The translations under genes and the position numbers were made by a program. This document shows, one piece after another, positions 52,667-56,723 of a DNA stretch of 56,723 nt. The stretch is from Planctomycetota bacterium (GTDB taxonomy: Bacteria; Planctomycetota; Planctomycetia; Pirellulales; Thermoguttaceae): NCBI GenBank assembly GCA_029550925.1, contig JAKPGL010000068.1:1-56723 (forward strand), written 5' to 3'. The first letter of the stretch is position 1; every line of letters starts with the position of its first letter. A model generated the notes under the pieces. It was not told the DNA's origin and did not search any database. It saw nothing but the letters and a program-made list of their open reading frames with translations.

Positions 52667-54118
52667 TTACATCCGCAGTCGGGGGTCCATCGCGTCGCGC
52701 AGGCCGCTGCCGACCAGGTTGAAAATGGTAACCGTAAAAAAGATGGCCGAGGCCGGCACGACCGTCAGCCACCAGTATGTATGATTTTCATGGGCCAGTT
52801 TCAACAGCGATCCCCAACTGGGCGCCGATAGACTCACGCCTACGCCCAACAGGCTCAAACTGGCCTCGGTAATAATGGCCCCTGCCACGCCGAACGGCGC
52901 AGCCACCAACGCGGGCGAAAGCGCATTGGGTAAGATGTGGCGAAACACAATCCGCCAATGCGATGCGCCCAACGCCCGGGCCGCCGCCACATAGTCGATG
53001 GTCCGCTGTTTGAGCACTTCGCCCCGCGTCAGCCGGGCTATACCAGCCCAACTGGTAAGCCCAATCACCAACATCACAATATAAATACTCGATCCCAACA
53101 TCGCCACCAACGTCAGAATCAAGAAAAACGTCGGAAAGAGCATCATCACTTCAATGGCCCGACAGATCAAGATATCTACCACCCCGCCGAAATACCCGGC
53201 AATGGCCCCCAGCACCACGCCGATCGTCAAATACAGCCCCACCGCCACAAAGCCGACGCTCAGCGAAATCCGCACCCCATAGAGCATCCGCACAAGCACG
53301 TCTCGACCTTGATCATCGGTCCCCAACAGGTGAGGGAACCAATCGTTCGTTTCTTCCCACTGTTCCGAGGGCGTTCGGTAACCGGGCGGCTGGAAACGGG
53401 CTTTGCTCGGTTCGGTCGGCCCCAGCGGAATCGGCGGATACAACGCCCAGACGTACTCCCCCCGTTGCCGAAGGCGAAACTCTTCCTCCGGGAAGGTTCG
53501 CGCCCAATACTTGTTCAACGGGCGGAAGGCCGGTTTCCAAAACTGATCGCCCGGCCCAAACGAAGGAACATTAAAAAACACAATCAGGCCCACAATGACG
53601 GCGGCGTACCACACGACGACGGTGAAAAGTCGTCGTCGGCCCGGCAGGCCTCGCCGCTTGGCCCGCCCGTTCCACACCGCCGAGACCACCGCCCACGGTA
53701 CAAAGCCCACCAAGGCCATGTTGAAAGCAAAATCGACCGGCTCGCCCGGATTGAACAGCCATCGGAACCACGGATAGATGGTCCCCTCGGAGGTTTGGAA
53801 AACCAGCGGCTGATTCGAGGCGATCACCGGCGCGAAAATCCCCGCCAGGACCAGCGGCCCCAAAAACCATAACGACGCCAGCGCAAACCGATTCTTCTTG
53901 AACTGCTGCCAAACAATGTCCCAATACGACAGGCTGGGCCGGTCAGGCAGATTCTCCCCTGGGCCGCCAATAGAAACTGGGACGCTTTCTTGGACCGCCC
54001 TGTGGGATGAGGCGGACGCCGGATGGGACGCCGCCATCCCCCCATCGCTCTGGGGCCGATTGCCCGGCGAAACCGGTTCCTCAGGAAAATTCTTCGGTCG
54101 ATCCGCTTCTGGGGTCAT
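52667..54118 (-). CDS. oligopeptide/dipeptide ABC transporter permease (C type)
   Basis: 483 residues, ATG at 54118; much longer than the usual OppC/DppC (about 300). The N-terminal 65 residues are Pro/Ser-rich and cytoplasmic. After a first membrane segment ([22 protein letters not shown]) comes an insert of about 170 residues with two more hydrophobic stretches ([38 protein letters not shown]), before the standard [23 protein letters not shown] block and the five C-terminal helices with the EAA loop ([23 protein letters not shown]). It supplies one half of the membrane channel for the ATPases at 50423 and 51528. No OppB or substrate-binding protein gene is present upstream. Confidence 0.93.
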   Translation of the reverse strand: MTPEADRPKNFPEEPVSPGNRPQSDGGMAASHPASASSHRAVQESVPVSIGGPGENLPDRPSLSYWDIVWQQFKKNRFALASLWFLGPLVLAGIFAPVIASNQPLVFQTSEGTIYPWFRWLFNPGEPVDFAFNMALVGFVPWAVVSAVWNGRAKRRGLPGRRRLFTVVVWYAAVIVGLIVFFNVPSFGPGDQFWKPAFRPLNKYWARTFPEEEFRLRQRGEYVWALYPPIPLGPTEPSKARFQPPGYRTPSEQWEETNDWFPHLLGTDDQGRDVLVRMLYGVRISLSVGFVAVGLYLTIGVVLGAIAGYFGGVVDILICRAIEVMMLFPTFFLILTLVAMLGSSIYIVMLVIGLTSWAGIARLTRGEVLKQRTIDYVAAARALGASHWRIVFRHILPNALSPALVAAPFGVAGAIITEASLSLLGVGVSLSAPSWGSLLKLAHENHTYWWLTVVPASAIFFTVTIFNLVGSGLRDAMDPRLRM

Positions 54119-54337
54119 GGTCTGCGCTGTAGTCGGCTATTTTAGGGCGTCGATGCTTTTCTATCGGTTTCCGTATCCATCATAGTTTAAGCCGAACCAA
54201 AGGAACAGACCAGCATCTCCAAGGAAAACTGCCGCCTAGCTCCCTACGAGATATGCCCCTCCCCATCGCTGCCCCGAGTTGTGTAGATACCAAGACGCCG
54301 TGGGAGAAAGTAAAGGGGAGGCGGTGTGCTGTATAAC

Positions 54338-54377
54338 CCAGTCTGTTAGACTGGCTTAAGCACCGTCTAAACAGACG
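54338..54377. repeat. pair of short hairpins
   Basis: CCAGTC-tgtta-GACTGG (54338-54354) is followed by CGTCT-aaac-AGACG (54364-54377). Each is perfect but short. They lie in the 420-bp gap 54119-54538, which shows no gene. The loops and stems share the word GTCT/AGAC, so they may derive from the same small repeat. Confidence 0.5.
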
Positions 54378-54538
54378 ACGCTACAAGGAGACCTCCATAG
54401 GGGGATGACAGGGGACCTCCATTCGACGGAAACAATCCCCTGGTTCTTAGAAGCTCCAACAAAACGGCCTTTCCTACTCACTTCCTCCAGCGGGGAGAAT
54501 AGGTCGAATCTTTTGAGGCTTCGTTTTGTTAGAGCTTC

Positions 54539-56293
54539 TTATTTTCCGCTCGGTTCCAAAAAGATTGGCTTGGGGGTAAGCGTAAGCTTTAGGTAGCCGT
54601 CGGCGGCGGGGGAGACAATGCGGGCGGGGAACGGGCTGACGTCGGAAGCCGCCCCCGATCCGGCCCCAGACAAGCCGGACTTGGAAGGGACGCCGTTCTG
54701 CGGACTTGTAGAGTCCAAACCCGTCGGCGTTTCCACAAGTTGGTACGAACCACGGAGCAACGGTAGTTTCACCGTGGTACTCGGTTCCTGCTGGCCCGGC
54801 AGATAACGGCGTCCGTCGTCGTACCAGAGCACATAGACCGGTCGGTCTCGAACAATAAATTTATAGGCATATACTCCTCGGCCCATGTCCAACGGCTTGA
54901 CATCCGAAAAATCACCCAGTTTTTGGACCACCAGACAGAGGGCGTGGTAAGCAGGGCGGGACGTAGCCGGTTTGGCCGGGATGCCGGTCGTGTCGATCAG
55001 CCCTTGAAACGCTGCGGTGCCGGTGATCGCCGGCACGACGGCAAACAGTCCCTCGTCTTTCATGTTGCCGATGTTGATGCCGGCCAAACCCTCGGCCATA
55101 GCCAGCACCACCTTTTTGACCAACCCCTTGGCCTGTTCAGCCCGGAGCCAGGCGATCGCTTCGGCGTGCCGGGGATCCCTGGGCTGGGCCAGGGCCTTTA
55201 ACGTCGCTTCTATGGCCGGTTTCTGTATATCTGTATATGGCGGCACCGGCACGCCCCAAAACATCATCGGCGAAGCCGTGTAGTTGACATCGCCCACCCA
55301 GATCGGCTTTTCATAACCATGTTGCTGCATCGTCTGGCGCAGAAACCGGGCCATCCCGCTGATTTCGCTCCAATCGCTCAGGCTGTGGAATTCCACCACG
55401 TCGAATAGCTCCGGATGGGCCAACAGTTGCCGCATCTCGGCCAAGTAGCGCTCTGTGGTGCGTCGCCGCTGGGCAGGCATGGCAGCCAAGGCGGCCGGAA
55501 TTTCCTTCGGATCCGGATGGCCCTCAAACAGCCCGGCCAAAAAGAAACCGATCAGAATCACCTTGGCCCGGGGATTGGCCTGTTTGACCGTCGGATATGC
55601 CACCTTCAAAAGTTCCAGGTATTCCTCCAGGGTGCCTTGCCAGAAGCCGGTGCCCCATTCCGCCTCGATCTCCCAATACTCGATCGGATAAAGCAGCCCC
55701 GGTGCATGATCGGGATGGTTGGTGTCGTATCGTTGGACCAGGGCGCGGAGGTACGCTTTGTAGTCTTCCATGTATTCCGGCTTTGGCAGCGAGCTTCCGC
55801 CGCCGATAGGTTTAACTGGTTTGCTGGAGGCCCAGCGGTTCATGGATTTCACGTAGATATGGAAATGGCGGAACCCGGCCCGTTGGTATTCCAGGATGAG
55901 CCGATCCGTGTCCGTCCATCGGTATTTGTGTTTACCGGCAACCGGCGGCTCTGGCTCAATATCGCCCCAGCTAAACCCCATGCCCATCGGCTTGGCCCAC
56001 CGGACGCCCGTCTTCGCATACACCTCAGCAAACCCCGGAACCATGTACTCCACGCCGATGGCAAAGGGCTCTCGCGGGGCGGCAGTCGATGCAGCGCCGC
56101 CCAAAAGACCGAATAGGGCCGTGGTCGCCCCTATTCGGCTTGGTACAAAAGGAGTTGATACAAAAAGATTTGTCTGTGCGGCCTCGATACCACACTGGCT
56201 GATCACCGCCGATTCCCTATCTGCCGCTACCGGGGGCGTCTGCCCCCCTGTCAGTCCCCATGTCAAACAGCCTAACACCCCCACCCATCGCAT
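54539..56293 (-). CDS. exported GH39-like TIM-barrel protein
   Basis: 584 residues, ATG at 56293 after AGGGAGGA. A signal peptide is likely (VGVLGCLTWGLTGGQTPPVAA). Residues about 75-430 read as a clan GH-A barrel: VYAKTGVRWAKPMGMGFSWGDIEP, YRWTDTDRLILEYQRAGFRHFHIY, PIEYWEIEAEWGTGF, AKVILIGFFLAGLF, LFDVVEFHSLSDWSE, KPIWVGDVNYTASP. The arrangement recalls GH39 and related xylosidase-like families. At the usual acid/base position the protein has EIEAEW where families have a Gly-Asn-Glu, so the Asn before the Glu is replaced by Ala. A beta-sandwich domain (about 450-584) ends the protein. Substrate unknown; activity uncertain. Confidence 0.78.
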   Translation of the reverse strand: MRWVGVLGCLTWGLTGGQTPPVAADRESAVISQCGIEAAQTNLFVSTPFVPSRIGATTALFGLLGGAASTAAPREPFAIGVEYMVPGFAEVYAKTGVRWAKPMGMGFSWGDIEPEPPVAGKHKYRWTDTDRLILEYQRAGFRHFHIYVKSMNRWASSKPVKPIGGGSSLPKPEYMEDYKAYLRALVQRYDTNHPDHAPGLLYPIEYWEIEAEWGTGFWQGTLEEYLELLKVAYPTVKQANPRAKVILIGFFLAGLFEGHPDPKEIPAALAAMPAQRRRTTERYLAEMRQLLAHPELFDVVEFHSLSDWSEISGMARFLRQTMQQHGYEKPIWVGDVNYTASPMMFWGVPVPPYTDIQKPAIEATLKALAQPRDPRHAEAIAWLRAEQAKGLVKKVVLAMAEGLAGINIGNMKDEGLFAVVPAITGTAAFQGLIDTTGIPAKPATSRPAYHALCLVVQKLGDFSDVKPLDMGRGVYAYKFIVRDRPVYVLWYDDGRRYLPGQQEPSTTVKLPLLRGSYQLVETPTGLDSTSPQNGVPSKSGLSGAGSGAASDVSPFPARIVSPAADGYLKLTLTPKPIFLEPSGK

Positions 56294-56723
56294 TTCTCGT
56301 CCTCCCTAAAAAAGATAAAGATAATGTACCGCGTTTCCATCAGAGTAGCACGTCAGCCGGCGGCAAACCATCACAACCCAAGCGAAACATGGAACCCGGA
56401 GGCTGGTAAAACACCTCTGGATTTCCCGTATGTAACGCCGTCAATTCGACGGTAAGATGTTGGTCAATCCAGTCCAGATTAGCCTAAGGAACGCCGTCTG
56501 TTGGATGGGAAAATAGGCCACTCTATAAAACATTTCGTTCCGGAGGGCATGTTCTTGGCGGTGAAGCATGTAAAAATTCAATAGGAACTTCTGAATAAAT
56601 CCCTGAATAACTGAAAATTTTGTCCTTGTCTTTTTTTTCACCTATTCAGCGGTCAGCAGGGAGCGGGGGGCGGGTTGCAAGGCTGTCTAGCTTTTCTAAA
56701 TTGCCTGTTTTGTTTTCATTTGC
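56294..56723. other. AT-rich right end without a clear gene
   Basis: About 430 bp. A short hairpin CCGTC-aattc-GACGG lies near 56438-56453. The stretch after 56540 is AT-rich compared with the rest. One open frame (56441-56641, minus) starts with GTG without a ribosome binding site and has no similarity; I do not count it as a gene. Confidence 0.35.

Noticed and set aside
54280-54291. TGTGTAGATACC, which also occurs at 29766-29777 next to the inverted-repeat element
   Set aside because: A shared 12-mer is expected many times by chance in a window of this size, and the similarity does not extend beyond it.
56441-56641. A 66-codon minus-strand frame starting with Lys-rich residues
   Set aside because: GTG start without a ribosome binding site, AT-rich context, no similarity or signal.

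Overview
The window looks like a planctomycete chromosome, probably from the Pirellulales and close to thermophilic Thermogutta-like lineages; the genus is an inference. The evidence is the gene content: a DUF1549/DUF1553 - DUF1501 - PPC-domain gene set, an exported PmoA-like (DUF6807) protein, exported TIM-barrel epimerases, an exported ADP-ribosylglycohydrolase, DUF4912, CPxCG zinc ribbons and many lipoproteins of unknown function. No rRNA, tRNA, CRISPR array, intact insertion sequence or phage was found. One structured RNA is clear: the bacterial SRP RNA upstream of dnaX.

Layout. 1-6.3 kb: lipoproteins, a PmoA-like protein, a double zinc-ribbon protein and a sulfotransferase. 6.5-15 kb: a large exported LamG/TIM-barrel protein, an NCS2-like permease, an LptF/LptG permease, a sugar-phosphate isomerase-like protein and a UVR-motif protein. 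15.6-23 kb: a three-gene planctomycete cluster whose first protein carries about 640 residues of alanine-rich coiled coil in front of DUF1549/DUF1553. 23.2-28.2 kb (minus strand): the information-processing block ffs - dnaX - ybaB-like - recR - rpoN. 28.5-33.3 kb: exported epimerase, lipoproteins and a repeat element with terminal inverted repeats. 33.4-39 kb (minus): ribF-nrnA, DUF4912 and an amidase. 39.2-45.5 kb: bioB, a DUF11-repeat surface protein, a large foldback repeat and an exported ADP-ribosylglycohydrolase. 45.6-50 kb: mtnA, a WalJ-like metallo-hydrolase, an exported protein, scpB and a very acidic small protein. 50.2-56.3 kb: short palindromic repeats, three genes of an oligopeptide ABC importer (two ATPases and one permease), and an exported GH39-like protein.

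The most notable observations are: (1) dnaX contains a run of ten A's preceded by a Shine-Dalgarno-like GGAGGAGGA and followed by early stops in both other frames, which strongly suggests a programmed frameshift or transcriptional slippage giving a short gamma form; (2) the DUF1549/DUF1553 protein has a repeat-built coiled coil and no CXXCH haem motif; (3) a foldback element at 43.4-43.6 kb has two nested perfect inverted repeats of 19-20 bp; (4) a 152-bp element at 29.6 kb has terminal inverted repeats; (5) a protein that is mostly Asp/Glu with repeated DWED blocks lies directly behind scpB. I saw no clear new multi-gene defence or metabolic system; the DUF1549/DUF1553 cluster is the closest to an undescribed assembly.
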